From Clostridium brassicae (GTDB taxonomy: Bacteria > Bacillota > Clostridia > Clostridiales > Clostridiaceae), in contig NZ_JAPQFJ010000001.1 in the NCBI RefSeq assembly GCF_026738875.1, forward strand, positions 124,001 to 188,000: a stretch of 64,000 bases of DNA, written 5' to 3'. Of this stretch, positions 1-8,076 are shown piece after piece. The notes below the pieces were generated by a model. That model ran no database searches, was not told the origin of the DNA, and saw only the letters and a program-made list of their open reading frames with translations. Position numbers and translations under genes: made by a program. Each line of letters opens with the position of its first letter. Positions within the stretch are counted from its first letter, which is position 1.

Positions 1-300
1 GAAGAAATAAGTACTTCTTTAGCTGATTTTTTTAAGGTATTAGGGGATAATACTAGAATAAAGATTTTATTCGCACTTTCTGTTAATGAAATGTGCGTAT
101 GTGATATAAGTACGTTGCTAAGTATGAATCAATCAGCTGTTTCTCATCAATTGAGAGTTTTAAGAGGTGCTAGACTTGTTAAATATAGAAAAGAAGGAAA
201 AGTGGTTTATTATTCACTTGATGATGAACATGTGGAAAATGTATTTAAACAAGGATTAGACCATATACAACATAAACATATAAATACTTCTAAAGGTTAG
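1..300 (+). CDS. ArsR/SmtB-family transcriptional regulator (5' end missing)
   Basis: The reading frame is open from base 1, so the gene begins upstream of the window; 99 codons are visible. It reads as a winged-helix ArsR-family repressor: 'ADFFKVLGDNTRIKIL' is the usual first helix pair, 'NEMCVCDIS' matches the E-x-CVCD metal-binding stretch of CadC/SmtB-type sensors, and 'NQSAVSHQLRVLRGARLV' is the recognition helix. The wing 'YRKEGKVVYYSL' follows. Members of this family repress metal-efflux genes and release DNA on binding Zn, Cd, Pb or As. The regulated gene is not visible. The stop codon lies in the loop-proximal part of a strong hairpin. Confidence 0.88.
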   Translation, partial: EEISTSLADFFKVLGDNTRIKILFALSVNEMCVCDISTLLSMNQSAVSHQLRVLRGARLVKYRKEGKVVYYSLDDEHVENVFKQGLDHIQHKHINTSKG

Positions 301-316
301 AAGTATTTATATGTTT
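274..316 (+). terminator. 18-bp perfect hairpin overlapping the ArsR stop codon
   Basis: Bases 274-291 are the exact reverse complement of 299-316, with a 7-nt loop. The right arm begins inside the stop codon. There is no long T-run, so it may be a weak terminator or an mRNA 3'-end stabilising hairpin. Confidence 0.6.
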
Positions 317-459
317 ATATGTAATTAATCTATTATGCAATGAGAGTGAAACTTGATGTTAATATACAGTAAATGATATAATTAAAATACTACAAAAAAT
401 TCTGATTGTTTTGAAATTATAGAATGACATGATAATTTCTTATGTTAGGAAGGTATAAA

Positions 460-1623
460 ATGAGAAACTCAAGAGCAAATAAAAATAAAGAAAACAAGGA
501 TGGGAAGAAAAAAAAAGCAGTAAAAGTCATATTAATAGTGCTTTTCTTAGTTTTATGTTGTTTTGGGGGATTATATTATTATGTTAGACACAATATAAAG
601 GTTCCAGATAATGATATTACACATGAAAACTCAGCTAGCGAACAAAATCCAGAGTATGAAGAACAAGAAGGTATAAATAATATATTATTAATAGGTGTTG
701 ATAGTAGAGATCCAAAAGAAAAAGCACGTTCAGATTCAATGATTATAATGACGATAGATGACAATGATAAAAAATTAAAGTTAACATCTATAATGAGGGA
801 TAGTTATGTTCCTATAAGTGGTCATGGAGAACAAAAAATAAATGCTGCTTTTGCTTTTGGAGGACCAGAACTTTTACTTAAAACACTAAGAGATAATTTC
901 AAAATTAATATAAATAAGTACATTATAATTGATTTTTGGGGATTTGAAGGACTTATTGATGCTGTAGGTGGAATTGATGTCGATGTAAAGGATTACGAAA
1001 TAAAAGAGCTGAATAAATTCATAGGAGAATCTACAGGTGGAAAAAAGTCTGCAACTATTACTCATAGTGGTCTGCAGCATTTAGATGGGCAACAAGCTCT
1101 ATCTTATGCAAGGATAAGAAAGGTTGGAAATGGAACTTTTGAAAGAGATCAAAGACAAAGGTTGGTTATCTCTTTATTAGCTAAAAAATTAGAGGATATA
1201 AATATTATTCAATACCCAAAGCTCCTCAATAGTTTGTTACCTATTGTAAAAACCAATATAGAGCCTGTAATGCTTTTAAATTATGGATATACTGTATCAA
1301 AGATTAAACCTTTGACTATAGAACAGCTTCAAATACCACAAAATGAACTTAGTGAGGGAAGAATATACATGGGTAGCTGGGTTCAAATTATGGATATAGA
1401 GCAAAATGCTAAAATTTTAAATGATTTTATTTTTAAAGATAAAAAACCAGATAAAAAAGAGTACGACATTAGTCAGTTTAAGAAAATATTAAAGAAGTAT
1501 CTCCAAGCAGAAAAAGAAATTCATCCTCATGTAGATCAAGATGATCCAGAGCTTAAAAAAGAGCCTGAAGCAAGTGACCATAGTTATCCATACAAAAAAA
1601 ACAATAACAATAAAAAAAATTAA
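460..1623 (+). CDS. LytR-CpsA-Psr (LCP) family cell-wall polymer transferase
   Basis: 387 residues from the chosen ATG at 460, which has AGGAAGG seven bases upstream; an in-frame ATG at 442 lies before that site and has none. The protein has a very basic N-terminus, one membrane segment ('VILIVLFLVLCCFGGLYYYV', about residues 23-43), then an extracellular LCP domain. Family marks seen are 'NILLIGVDSRD', 'RSDSMIIMTID', 'TSIMRDSYV', 'KINAAFAFGGPELL', and the arginine-rich 'YARIRKVGNGTFERDQRQR'. LCP enzymes attach anionic glycopolymers such as teichoic acids to peptidoglycan at the outer membrane face. The C-terminal ~60 residues are charged, low-complexity linker. It stands alone between terminators. 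Confidence 0.9.
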   Translation: MRNSRANKNKENKDGKKKKAVKVILIVLFLVLCCFGGLYYYVRHNIKVPDNDITHENSASEQNPEYEEQEGINNILLIGVDSRDPKEKARSDSMIIMTIDDNDKKLKLTSIMRDSYVPISGHGEQKINAAFAFGGPELLLKTLRDNFKININKYIIIDFWGFEGLIDAVGGIDVDVKDYEIKELNKFIGESTGGKKSATITHSGLQHLDGQQALSYARIRKVGNGTFERDQRQRLVISLLAKKLEDINIIQYPKLLNSLLPIVKTNIEPVMLLNYGYTVSKIKPLTIEQLQIPQNELSEGRIYMGSWVQIMDIEQNAKILNDFIFKDKKPDKKEYDISQFKKILKKYLQAEKEIHPHVDQDDPELKKEPEASDHSYPYKKNNNNKKN

Positions 1624-1670
1624 TATGTAATTATTTATTTGAAACACTAAAACAAATAAAGTTCTAAAAC

Positions 1671-1724
1671 AAATCTAGGTTGTTGAATAATTTATATTTT
1701 ATTATTATCCAACAACCTAGATTT
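1671..1724. terminator. Bidirectional terminator between convergent LCP and glutaredoxin genes
   Basis: Arms 1671-1691 and 1704-1724 pair over 21 positions with a single mismatch. The hairpin lies between two convergent genes and is flanked by A/T runs on both sides. Confidence 0.75.
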
Positions 1725-1764
1725 ATAAATTAGTATATATTTTTTAGTAAAGCAGGAATATTAT

Positions 1765-2010
1765 TTATTTCATTAAAGCGTTATGTTTATCAAGAGTGTT
1801 TATTATAGCTGGTTTATCAAATCCTAAAACTATTTCACCATCTATACTGATTACAGGGACCCTTTGTTGACCTGAAAGTTCTATCATTTCTTCTCTTGCT
1901 ACTCTATCCTTTAGCACATCTACATCGACATAGTTAGCATTTATAGAATCTAGAAACTCTTTAACTTTTTTACAATGAGAACAAGTTGGAGTCGAATATA
2001 CTTTTATCAT
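1765..2010 (-). CDS. Glutaredoxin-like (YruB/NrdH-type) thiol oxidoreductase
   Basis: 81 residues with the thioredoxin fold. The redox motif is at the N-terminus, 'YSTPTCSHCKKVKEFL' (CxxC at about residues 10-13), with the cis-proline loop 'QQRVPVISIDGEIVLGFD' and a C-terminal helix. Small glutaredoxins of this class are reduced by thioredoxin reductase or similar flavoproteins and act on cytoplasmic disulfides or serve ribonucleotide reductase. The ATG at 2010 has a good AAGGAGG site upstream. Immediately upstream on the same strand lies what looks like a thioredoxin-reductase relic (2091-2183), which suggests a former trxB-glutaredoxin operon. Confidence 0.85.
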   Translation of the reverse strand: MIKVYSTPTCSHCKKVKEFLDSINANYVDVDVLKDRVAREEMIELSGQQRVPVISIDGEIVLGFDKPAIINTLDKHNALMK

Positions 2011-2050
2011 ATTAAGAAACCTCCTTAATTTTTATTAAGGTGTATTTTTA

Positions 2051-2075
2051 TACCATTAAGGTTTTAATAATGGTA
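2051..2075. promoter_or_regulatory. Small inverted repeat upstream of the glutaredoxin gene
   Basis: TACCATTA at 2051-2058 is mirrored by TAATGGTA at 2068-2075. It sits about 40 bp upstream of the minus-strand start codon, in the expected 5'-leader or promoter. Its function is unknown. Confidence 0.3.
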
Positions 2076-2090
2076 TTTATTATTATTTTC

Positions 2091-2183
2091 TTAGTTATTT
2101 AAATATTTTTCAGGAAATTTTCTGCTAGAAAATACACCATCTATGTTAGTTTGCATAATTTCATCAGTTTCTATGTACCAATT
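2091..2183 (-). pseudogene. Remnant of a thioredoxin reductase C-terminus
   Basis: On the minus strand one frame reads 'YIETDEIMQTNIDGVF', then unrelated residues, then a stop at 2091-2093. This closely resembles the conserved TrxB segment (T-D-E-x-M-x-T-N-x-x-G-V-F-A-A-G-D) but the following AGD and FAD-binding part is lost, and stops lie just upstream in frame. About 30 codons remain, so no functional protein is possible. The position directly upstream of the glutaredoxin gene in the same orientation supports decay of a trxB neighbour. The call rests on recognition of about 16 residues. Confidence 0.55.
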
Positions 2184-2432
2184 TCATCTGCTTTAATAGT
2201 CAGATTTATAAGTTATAAAAAAAATTAATATAATATATCAAATTAGGTTATATTTTCAAAAATCAAAAAAACATACATTTAAGCTTAGATTATACTTCTT
2301 ATCTAAGAATACTTATTAATTTTGAAAAAAATATTAAATAAGTCTTTGTTTATATCAATAAATATGGTAATATATAATTTGTAAATTTGTTGTAAGGCAA
2401 ATACATAAAAACAAGAGATGGAGGGTTTTATT

Positions 2433-2603
2433 ATGGCATTTAAAATTACAGATGCTTGTGTAAGCTGTGGAGCTTGTGCTTCAGAATGTCCAGTAGGAGC
2501 TATCAATCAAGGAGATGCTCAATTCGAAATCGATGCAAATTCTTGCATAGATTGCGGAAGCTGTGCTAATGCTTGCCCAACAGGAGCTATAGTACAAGAA
2601 TAA
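2433..2603 (+). CDS. 2[4Fe-4S] ferredoxin (clostridial type)
   Basis: 56 residues starting MAFKITDACVSCGACASECP. Two CxxCxxCxxxCP motifs ('CVSCGACASECP' and 'CIDCGSCANACP') bind two [4Fe-4S] clusters, as in classical clostridial ferredoxin of about 55 residues. The ATG at 2433 is chosen because GGAGGG lies 8 bases upstream; an in-frame ATG at 2418 precedes the Shine-Dalgarno. It is a cytoplasmic low-potential electron carrier for pyruvate:ferredoxin oxidoreductase, hydrogenases and similar enzymes. It is monocistronic, with its own terminator. A close paralogue lies at 5674-5847. Confidence 0.95.
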   Translation: MAFKITDACVSCGACASECPVGAINQGDAQFEIDANSCIDCGSCANACPTGAIVQE

Positions 2604-2611
2604 TTAAACTT

Positions 2612-2648
2612 AAAAATGTAAGTTACCTTGCGTGGCTTACATTTTTGT
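2612..2648 (+). terminator. Terminator of the ferredoxin gene
   Basis: AAAAATGTAAG at 2612-2622 pairs with CTTACATTTTT at 2635-2645, followed by more T-rich sequence. It lies 9 bases after the stop codon. Confidence 0.8.
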
Positions 2649-2780
2649 TATATACAAATATATTTTAAGCAAGTTTAAAGTTTAGATGTTTAACATGTAT
2701 TTTTATATAATAAATAAGTATTACATAAATTTATTATATAGTGTGTTACCTTCAAAATCTATCTAGAATAATTTTTTAAC

Positions 2781-2840
2781 ATAAAGTTATCTTTGAAATC
2801 TATTTATAAGGATATTTCAGAGATAACTTTATTTTTATTG
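2781..2840 (+). terminator. Strong terminator-like hairpin with no gene directly before it
   Basis: Bases 2781-2799 pair with 2814-2832 over 19 positions (one G-U), followed by a T-rich run. It lies about 180 bases after the ferredoxin stop and 130 bases after that gene's own terminator. It could be a backup terminator or the 3' end of a short non-coding transcript from 2650-2780. The rest of 2841-3020 holds no gene that I can see. Confidence 0.5.
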
Positions 2841-2892
2841 TAGATAAATGTTGAAATAATTAGCATAAAGATATATAATAAATTATTGAAAA

Positions 2893-2907
2893 TGAGAATT
2901 GTTTTCA
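2893..2907. promoter_or_regulatory. Fur-box-like 7-1-7 repeat upstream of the chemoreceptor gene
   Basis: TGAGAATTGTTTTCA matches the Bacillus-type Fur consensus TGATAAT-N-ATTATCA at 11 of 14 positions. It sits inside a larger TTGAAAA...TTTTCAA inverted repeat (2886-2908). The match is by eye only. Confidence 0.35.
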
Positions 2908-3036
2908 ATATCTTATGGTATATAAGTAAGATAAAATAGACAAAGAATAACTGAACATAGAATTTTTCATCTATAAAGTTATCTTTAATATGACAATTAA
3001 ATTGTAAATAATACACATTTAATAAGGGAGGAAAGT

Positions 3037-4320
3037 ATGAAGAATATAAGGTTAAAGTGTTATGGAATTATTAGTGGTATATTAGTTTTAAATTCTATTA
3101 TTATAGGAATAACTTTACTTAACATGGAAAGTGGAATTTTAATAAATACACCATTAACTATAAGTGTAAGAAGTATAATACTTAAACAAGTATCTATTAT
3201 TTTTATATCAACTAGTTTATTTATTATATTAGCTATAATAGCTATGAGAAAAGTTTTAGGGGAAGCTGATATTTTATATAGTGAATTAAATAAAATTTTA
3301 AATATAAATCTTGATAATGATAATAGGAATCAGATTCATGGACAACCTAAGATTTTAGATAATATATATTTTTTTAAAAATAAAATTAAAGAAAAAATAT
3401 TATGTATAAGTGATGATTTATATGAAGCAAATGAAGTATACGAAAATATTGATTCATGTATAAGTAAATTAAATAATTGCTATGCAGAAAATGTATCTAA
3501 TATAAAAAATAGATTTGAGAAAATGCAAGATAGAACAAGTAATATTGAAACAGGTACAGAAAAGATTATAGAACTTACAGAAGATATATATAGAGTAACT
3601 GATAATATTAAAAATATAAAGAACAAATCCACAGAAATTCAAGAACTTAATTATGAGAGTGTAAATGCTATGCAAGAATTAAAGAATAAATTTGAGGTAA
3701 ATAAAAAAGCAGTTTTAGACTTAGAAGATGGAATTGAATATTTAAATGAAAAATCAAGGGATATAGGGAGTATAGTACATGTAATAAAAGGAATATCGAA
3801 TAAAACTAATTTACTCGCTTTAAATGCAGCTATAGAAGCTGCAAGAGCTGGTGAAGAAGGAAAAGGATTTGCTGTTGTAGCAGGAGAAATAAAAAAGCTT
3901 GCAGCACAAACAGTAATAGCTACTAATAATATAGAAAATATAATTATTGAGATAGAGGAAGAAATAAATGCTGTAAAAATAAATATGGATACTGAAGTTA
4001 AAATAGTTAATGAAACATGTGAATCTTTAGAGATAACTAATAAATGTTTTGAGAATATTGAAGAATCGATTTTAGATATGAATTTTGGTATGAATATATT
4101 ATATAGACAGTTTGAAGGAATGGAAGAAAATAATAAAGTGGTTTCTAAAATATTTGAAGAAATATCTAATGATTTTAAGAGTTTATCTGTTTTCAATGAG
4201 AAAATCATTCTATTTATAGAGAATCAAAGCAGTGATATGAAAAATGTAATAAAAAATTCTAAAGCTTTAGGAACAATAGAAATGAATTTAAAGAATAGTA
4301 TAGAGGAATTTAGTATCTAA
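3037..4320 (+). CDS. Methyl-accepting chemotaxis-type signalling protein without a large sensor domain
   Basis: 427 residues. There are two membrane segments (about 11-29 and 47-69) with only a ~17-residue outside loop between them, then a long cytoplasmic coiled coil. The MCP hairpin tip is clear: '[20 protein letters not shown]' followed by '[15 protein letters not shown]' (about residues 255-290). Such proteins signal through CheW/CheA. With almost no periplasmic domain it probably senses membrane state or an intracellular or partner signal. GGGAGGA precedes the ATG. The next gene, an HD-GYP protein 45 bases downstream on the same strand, suggests a joint signalling unit. A Fur-like box lies upstream. 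Confidence 0.85.
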   Translation: MKNIRLKCYGIISGILVLNSIIIGITLLNMESGILINTPLTISVRSIILKQVSIIFISTSLFIILAIIAMRKVLGEADILYSELNKILNINLDNDNRNQIHGQPKILDNIYFFKNKIKEKILCISDDLYEANEVYENIDSCISKLNNCYAENVSNIKNRFEKMQDRTSNIETGTEKIIELTEDIYRVTDNIKNIKNKSTEIQELNYESVNAMQELKNKFEVNKKAVLDLEDGIEYLNEKSRDIGSIVHVIKGISNKTNLLALNAAIEAARAGEEGKGFAVVAGEIKKLAAQTVIATNNIENIIIEIEEEINAVKINMDTEVKIVNETCESLEITNKCFENIEESILDMNFGMNILYRQFEGMEENNKVVSKIFEEISNDFKSLSVFNEKIILFIENQSSDMKNVIKNSKALGTIEMNLKNSIEEFSI

Positions 4321-4365
4321 AACTAAGTCAAAAATTTATTTATGTAAAGGAGATATATAACGATT

Positions 4366-5556
4366 ATGGAGAGAACGTATTTTAATGAAATACCATCTTT
4401 TCATGTATTTAATGCGTTTTCTATGGCATTAGATATAGCAGAATGTAAAAGTATTAATCATGCTAAAAGGATAGCTTATATTTCTATAAGATTAGCAAGA
4501 GCTTTAAATTTAACTGAAGATAAAATTAAGAATGTATATTATGCAGCAGCATTACATGATATAGGAATAAACAACTATAATAGAAGTGATATATTAGATA
4601 AAAAGACTAATTGGATAGTTCATTGTAAAAAGGGTGAACATATATTAAAGAGGATGAATTTGCCTGAAGAAGTTTATATAGCTATTAAATACCATCATGA
4701 AAGATGGGATGGCAAAGGACCTTTTGAATTATATAGAAATAATATACCAATTATTTCTCAAATAGTCTCGCTTGCTGATGAATTTGATTCTATATTTGAT
4801 GAACGTATAGATTATATAAAAGCAAAATATATATTTACAGAAGCTATTATTAAAAATAAAAACAAAAGGGTAAGCTCAGAAGTTATAGATGGTTTTCTAA
4901 AAATATCTGAAGGCGAAAGATTTTGGTTAGACTGTAAATTTAATAATTTTGATTATATTTTAAATAAAATTTTGCCTAAAGATATGCTAAATATTAATTT
5001 AGAGTCTTTAGAGAATATTTCAGAAGTTTTTGCAGGTATTATAGATAGTAAAAGCAAGTTTACTCATAATCATTCAAGAGGTATAGCAAATAAGATGTAT
5101 TGTGTTACAAATATATTAGGATATAATCAAGTCGTCCAAAAAAAAGCGTATATTGCAGGACTTTTACATGATCTTGGTAAAATTGCAGTTCCAAATAGCA
5201 TTTTAAACAAAAATGGGAAATTAAATACATATGAGAGAGGTATAATTGATACTCATCCTTATTATACAAGATTAATATTAGAGCAAATACCTGGTATAGA
5301 AGACATAACTTCATGGGCATCCAATCATCATGAAAGAGTTGATGGTAAGGGATATCCACAAAGGCTTCTAGGTTGTGAACTTGGTGATATAGATAAATTA
5401 ATGTGTGTTTGTGATGTATATCAAGCATTAACTGAAGATAGACCTTATAGGAAAGGGATGGAAGCATCAAAAGCGTGGAATATTGTTAATGATATGATTA
5501 TTGATGGTGCGTTATGTCCTTTAGCTACTAAAAAAGTTAGATTAGCACTTGAGTAA
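4366..5556 (+). CDS. Tandem HD-domain protein with C-terminal HD-GYP (c-di-GMP phosphodiesterase candidate)
   Basis: 396 residues built from two HD repeats. The N-terminal copy has 'AALHDIGINN' and 'HHERWDGKGPFELY', so its GYP loop is degenerate (GKGP). The C-terminal copy has 'GLLHDLGKIAVPNSIL', 'HPYYTRLIL', 'SNHHERVDGKGYPQRLLG' and 'MCVCDVYQALTEDRPYRKGM', a complete HD-GYP signature. HD-GYP enzymes hydrolyse c-di-GMP with a bi- or tri-nuclear metal centre. There is no membrane segment. AAGGAGAT precedes the ATG. It probably forms an operon with the chemoreceptor just upstream, and ends at a strong bidirectional terminator. The activity is inferred from motifs. Confidence 0.88.
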   Translation: MERTYFNEIPSFHVFNAFSMALDIAECKSINHAKRIAYISIRLARALNLTEDKIKNVYYAAALHDIGINNYNRSDILDKKTNWIVHCKKGEHILKRMNLPEEVYIAIKYHHERWDGKGPFELYRNNIPIISQIVSLADEFDSIFDERIDYIKAKYIFTEAIIKNKNKRVSSEVIDGFLKISEGERFWLDCKFNNFDYILNKILPKDMLNINLESLENISEVFAGIIDSKSKFTHNHSRGIANKMYCVTNILGYNQVVQKKAYIAGLLHDLGKIAVPNSILNKNGKLNTYERGIIDTHPYYTRLILEQIPGIEDITSWASNHHERVDGKGYPQRLLGCELGDIDKLMCVCDVYQALTEDRPYRKGMEASKAWNIVNDMIIDGALCPLATKKVRLALE

Positions 5557-5595
5557 TTTAATTAAGAAAATTAATTATAGTGTAATATAAATAAT

Positions 5596-5640
5596 AAAAA
5601 GAGATAGAATGTGAATGGTTTTCACATTCTATCTCTTTTT
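5596..5640. terminator. Perfect 20-bp bidirectional terminator
   Basis: Bases 5596-5615 are the exact complement of 5621-5640 with a 5-nt loop and flanking A/T runs. It lies between the HD-GYP gene and the convergent small ferredoxin gene. Confidence 0.9.
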
Positions 5641-5673
5641 ATTATTTTAGCTATATTAACTAAAGTTTATAAT

Positions 5674-5847
5674 CTAATCTTCTGGTACAGGAGCACCGAC
5701 TGGACAGACATTGGCACAAGCGCCACAGTCTATACAAGTGTTGGGATCTATAACATAATAATGTTCACCTTGGCTGATTGCATTAACAGGACATTCGGGT
5801 TCGCATGCTCCACAGCTCACACAGGAATCAATAATTTTAAAAGCCAT
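5674..5847 (-). CDS. 2[4Fe-4S] ferredoxin, second copy
   Basis: A 57-residue protein starting [20 protein letters not shown] and ending '[12 protein letters not shown]'. Both CxxCxxCxxxCP motifs are intact. It closely parallels the ferredoxin at 2433-2603 (same MAFKI-D-CVSCGAC start) but has a loop with two tyrosines ('[12 protein letters not shown]') and a Pro-rich end, so its potential or partner may differ. The ATG has AAGGAGG seven bases upstream on the minus strand. It is monocistronic, convergent with the HD-GYP gene. It carries electrons in the cytoplasm; the specific partner is not evident. Confidence 0.93.
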   Translation of the reverse strand: MAFKIIDSCVSCGACEPECPVNAISQGEHYYVIDPNTCIDCGACANVCPVGAPVPED

Positions 5848-6081
5848 TAAGAAAACCTCCTTAAACTTATTTTCACATTCATTATAATTTGCTTTTAGAG
5901 AATATTATATACATTTTCTTTTATGATTCGCTTTGTTTAGAAATTGTTTAATTAAGCAAAATATATTATTTATTAATGTAAATAATATTATTAAGATTTA
6001 AAGAAAAGTATATGAATTATCTGTTTTGGTAATCTAATGTATTCTTAAAAATTATTAAAACAAAAGATAGAGAGGTATTTT

Positions 6082-6693
6082 ATGGATAATCTAAAGAAAT
6101 ATAATTTTATGAATATAATTGATAAGTTTAGTAATAAGGATTATTTAATTGCAATGATTTTATATAGTGCTGCACCTACTATAGCAAAGCACAAGCCTTC
6201 ATACCTTATAATTTTTCATAATCAAGGAAAGAGAAAATTAAATAATATTTGGGAAATTTATAAAAATGATATATATAAAGAATTAAATATAAGTTTTTAT
6301 GAATTAAAAAATAATAGTGATAGTACAGCTGTTCTTTTTTATGATAATAGTAAAATGAATAAAATATTAAAAAATAAAAGGAATACAAAGTTTTTAAAAC
6401 AATATGGATACACATCAAAAATGTCATTAAAACAATGTCTTTCTTTATTAAAAAATAGATATTATTATAGTTGTCCTAATGAAATAGGAGTTTTTTTAGG
6501 GTATCCTTTAGAGGATGTAATTGAATTTATAAGTGATAATCAAAAGGAAGCTATAATATTTGGATATTGGAAAGTATATCATAATCTTAATTACGCATTA
6601 AATGTATTTAAGAAGTATGACTCTTGTAGAGAAAAAGTTATAAATTTAATTAGTAATGGAGTAGATTTTATAGATATATTGAATAAAATTTAA
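6082..6693 (+). CDS. DUF3793 family protein, copy 1
   Basis: 203 residues, soluble. It aligns along its whole length with the protein at 7328-7927: shared 'YS(A/T)APTIA(K/G)(H/E)KPS', 'FYELK(N/H)N', 'LFY', 'K(F/L)LQ..GYT', 'CP(N/H)EIG(V/I)FLGYP', 'GYWKVYH' and the lysine- and valine-rich end. This is the DUF3793 family of anaerobic Firmicutes. In my experience it lies near flavodoxins and iron-uptake genes, and that is the case here. The biochemical function is unknown; the conserved Cys-Pro before EIG could bind a metal or cofactor, which is speculative. AGAGAGG precedes the ATG. Confidence 0.82.
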   Translation: MDNLKKYNFMNIIDKFSNKDYLIAMILYSAAPTIAKHKPSYLIIFHNQGKRKLNNIWEIYKNDIYKELNISFYELKNNSDSTAVLFYDNSKMNKILKNKRNTKFLKQYGYTSKMSLKQCLSLLKNRYYYSCPNEIGVFLGYPLEDVIEFISDNQKEAIIFGYWKVYHNLNYALNVFKKYDSCREKVINLISNGVDFIDILNKI

Positions 6694-6740
6694 TAAAAAT
6701 ATCGGAAAGATATTTACAAAACAAAGATAATAGTATATAC

Positions 6741-6767
6741 TGATAATGAAATTGAAACTCATTATCA
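6741..6767. promoter_or_regulatory. Fur-box-like array upstream of flavodoxin
   Basis: TGATAATGA (6741-6749) and TCATTATCA (6759-6767) form a perfect inverted repeat. The inner 7-1-7 site at 6753-6767 matches the Fur consensus at 12 of 14 positions. It lies 17 bases before the flavodoxin start codon. Flavodoxin induction under iron limitation is a classical Fur response. Confidence 0.6.
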
Positions 6768-6783
6768 TTTAGGAGGGGTAACT

Positions 6784-7215
6784 ATGAAAAAAATAAATAT
6801 TATTTATTGGAGTGGAACTGGAAATACAGAAGCTATGGCTAAGGCAATAGCAGAAGGTGCAAAAGGAAATGAGGCAGAAGTTAAATTGCTTAATGTAGGT
6901 GAGGCTTCAGTCGATGATGTTATAAATGCAGATGTAGTAGCATTAGGGTGCCCATCTATGGGACAAGAAGTTTTAGAAGAAGCTGAAATGGAACCATTTG
7001 TTGAATCTATTGAGTCAAAAGTACAAGGAAAGAAAATCGCATTATTTGGTTCATATGGATGGGGAGACGGAGAGTGGATGAGGAATTGGGTAGAGAGAAT
7101 GGAAGGTGTTGGAGCTGATTTAATAGAAGATGAAGGATTAATGGCGAACAACGAACCCAATGATGAAGATATACAAAAATGTAAAGAACTCGGTGAAATG
7201 TTAGCAAAAGCATAA
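6784..7215 (+). CDS. Flavodoxin (short-chain)
   Basis: 143 residues. The FMN phosphate loop 'YWSGTGNTEAMAKAIAEGA' (T/S-x-T-G-x-T type) is at residues 7-25. It is followed by 'DVVALGCPSMGQEVLEEAEM' with the flavin-stacking loop and 'LFGSYGWGDGEWMRNW' with the second aromatic flank. It replaces ferredoxin as a low-potential carrier when iron is scarce. AGGAGGGG precedes the ATG. The Fur-like array just upstream and the location between two DUF3793 genes and ahead of feoAAB fit iron-responsive expression. Confidence 0.93.
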   Translation: MKKINIIYWSGTGNTEAMAKAIAEGAKGNEAEVKLLNVGEASVDDVINADVVALGCPSMGQEVLEEAEMEPFVESIESKVQGKKIALFGSYGWGDGEWMRNWVERMEGVGADLIEDEGLMANNEPNDEDIQKCKELGEMLAKA

Positions 7216-7327
7216 TTAGATTCATAAATTATAATATGTTACAGGAAAATAGACCTTAGAAAAATAACGAAACTTTTTAACTTTGGATTAAACTTACCTA
7301 AATATCATTGAAGGGAGGATGGAATAT

Positions 7328-7927
7328 ATGAGTAAGGATTTAATTAGAGAGTTTATAAATACCATAGAAAAGCAAGAGGATAAAAAATACTTGATTTCTA
7401 CTATTGCTTATAGTACAGCACCAACCATTGCTGGAGAAAAACCATCTTCCCTTGTTGTTTTTAAAAATAGAGAGATAAAAAATTTATATAAATATTGGGA
7501 ATTATATAAGGAAGAAATAAGAAGAGAAATCCCTCTAGAGTTTTATGAACTTAAACATAATGAAAATATGGTTTCTGTGTTATTTTATAATAGTGAAGAA
7601 TTAATAAAGATTTTAAAGGAGGATAAAAGTATAAAGTTTTTGCAAAGGTTTGGTTATACAGAAGAAATGAGTTTAAAAGAAAGTTTAAATTTATTAAGTC
7701 AAAGATATGAGAATGTATGTCCACATGAGATAGGAATCTTTTTAGGATATCCTGTTGATGATGTATTGGAGTTTACAGATTGTCCTAATAAACAATGTTT
7801 AATAATGGGATATTGGAAAGTATATCATGATATGGAGAAAGCGAAAGATACTTTTAAAAGGTATGATGATGCTAAAGTAAAGGTTATTAATTTGCTTATA
7901 CAAGATCTGGATCCTTTTAGAGTTTAA
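7328..7927 (+). CDS. DUF3793 family protein, copy 2
   Basis: 199 residues from the ATG at 7328 (MSKDLIREFINTIEK). An in-frame ATG at 7319 overlaps the GGGAGG Shine-Dalgarno itself, so the later start is chosen. It is clearly paralogous to the gene at 6082-6693, sharing 'CPHEIGIFLGYPVDDVLEF' and 'MGYWKVYHDMEKAKDTFKRY'. The two paralogues bracket the flavodoxin gene. Function unknown; the context suggests a role in iron or flavodoxin/haem physiology, by association only. Confidence 0.82.
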   Translation: MSKDLIREFINTIEKQEDKKYLISTIAYSTAPTIAGEKPSSLVVFKNREIKNLYKYWELYKEEIRREIPLEFYELKHNENMVSVLFYNSEELIKILKEDKSIKFLQRFGYTEEMSLKESLNLLSQRYENVCPHEIGIFLGYPVDDVLEFTDCPNKQCLIMGYWKVYHDMEKAKDTFKRYDDAKVKVINLLIQDLDPFRV

Positions 7928-7948
7928 TATAAAAATTAGCAATTGTTA

Positions 7949-8003
7949 TTGACAATACAATTGAAAAAGAGTATCATTTACATGTAAATGAAAATAATTA
8001 TTA
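7949..8003 (+). promoter_or_regulatory. feo promoter with two overlapping Fur-box-like sites
   Basis: TTGACA (7949-7954), a 17-base spacer and TATCAT (7972-7977) form a good vegetative promoter. TGAAAAAGAGTATCA (7962-7976) overlaps the -10 and matches the Fur 7-1-7 consensus at 11/14. TGAAAATAATTATTA (7989-8003) just downstream matches at 12/14. This placement would allow repression of feoAAB when Fe2+ is plentiful. Confidence 0.6.
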
Positions 8004-8076
8004 ATTTAAATTGATATAATAAATCATTTGTGCTTTTATTGATTTTGTTTTTATTTTAAAGGGGGGACAGATAATT

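Noticed and set aside
3651-4208. 185-codon open frame antisense to the chemoreceptor gene
   Set aside because: Shadow of the MCP reading frame; Ser/Ile/Phe-rich composition, no ribosome site, and the sense protein has clear motifs.
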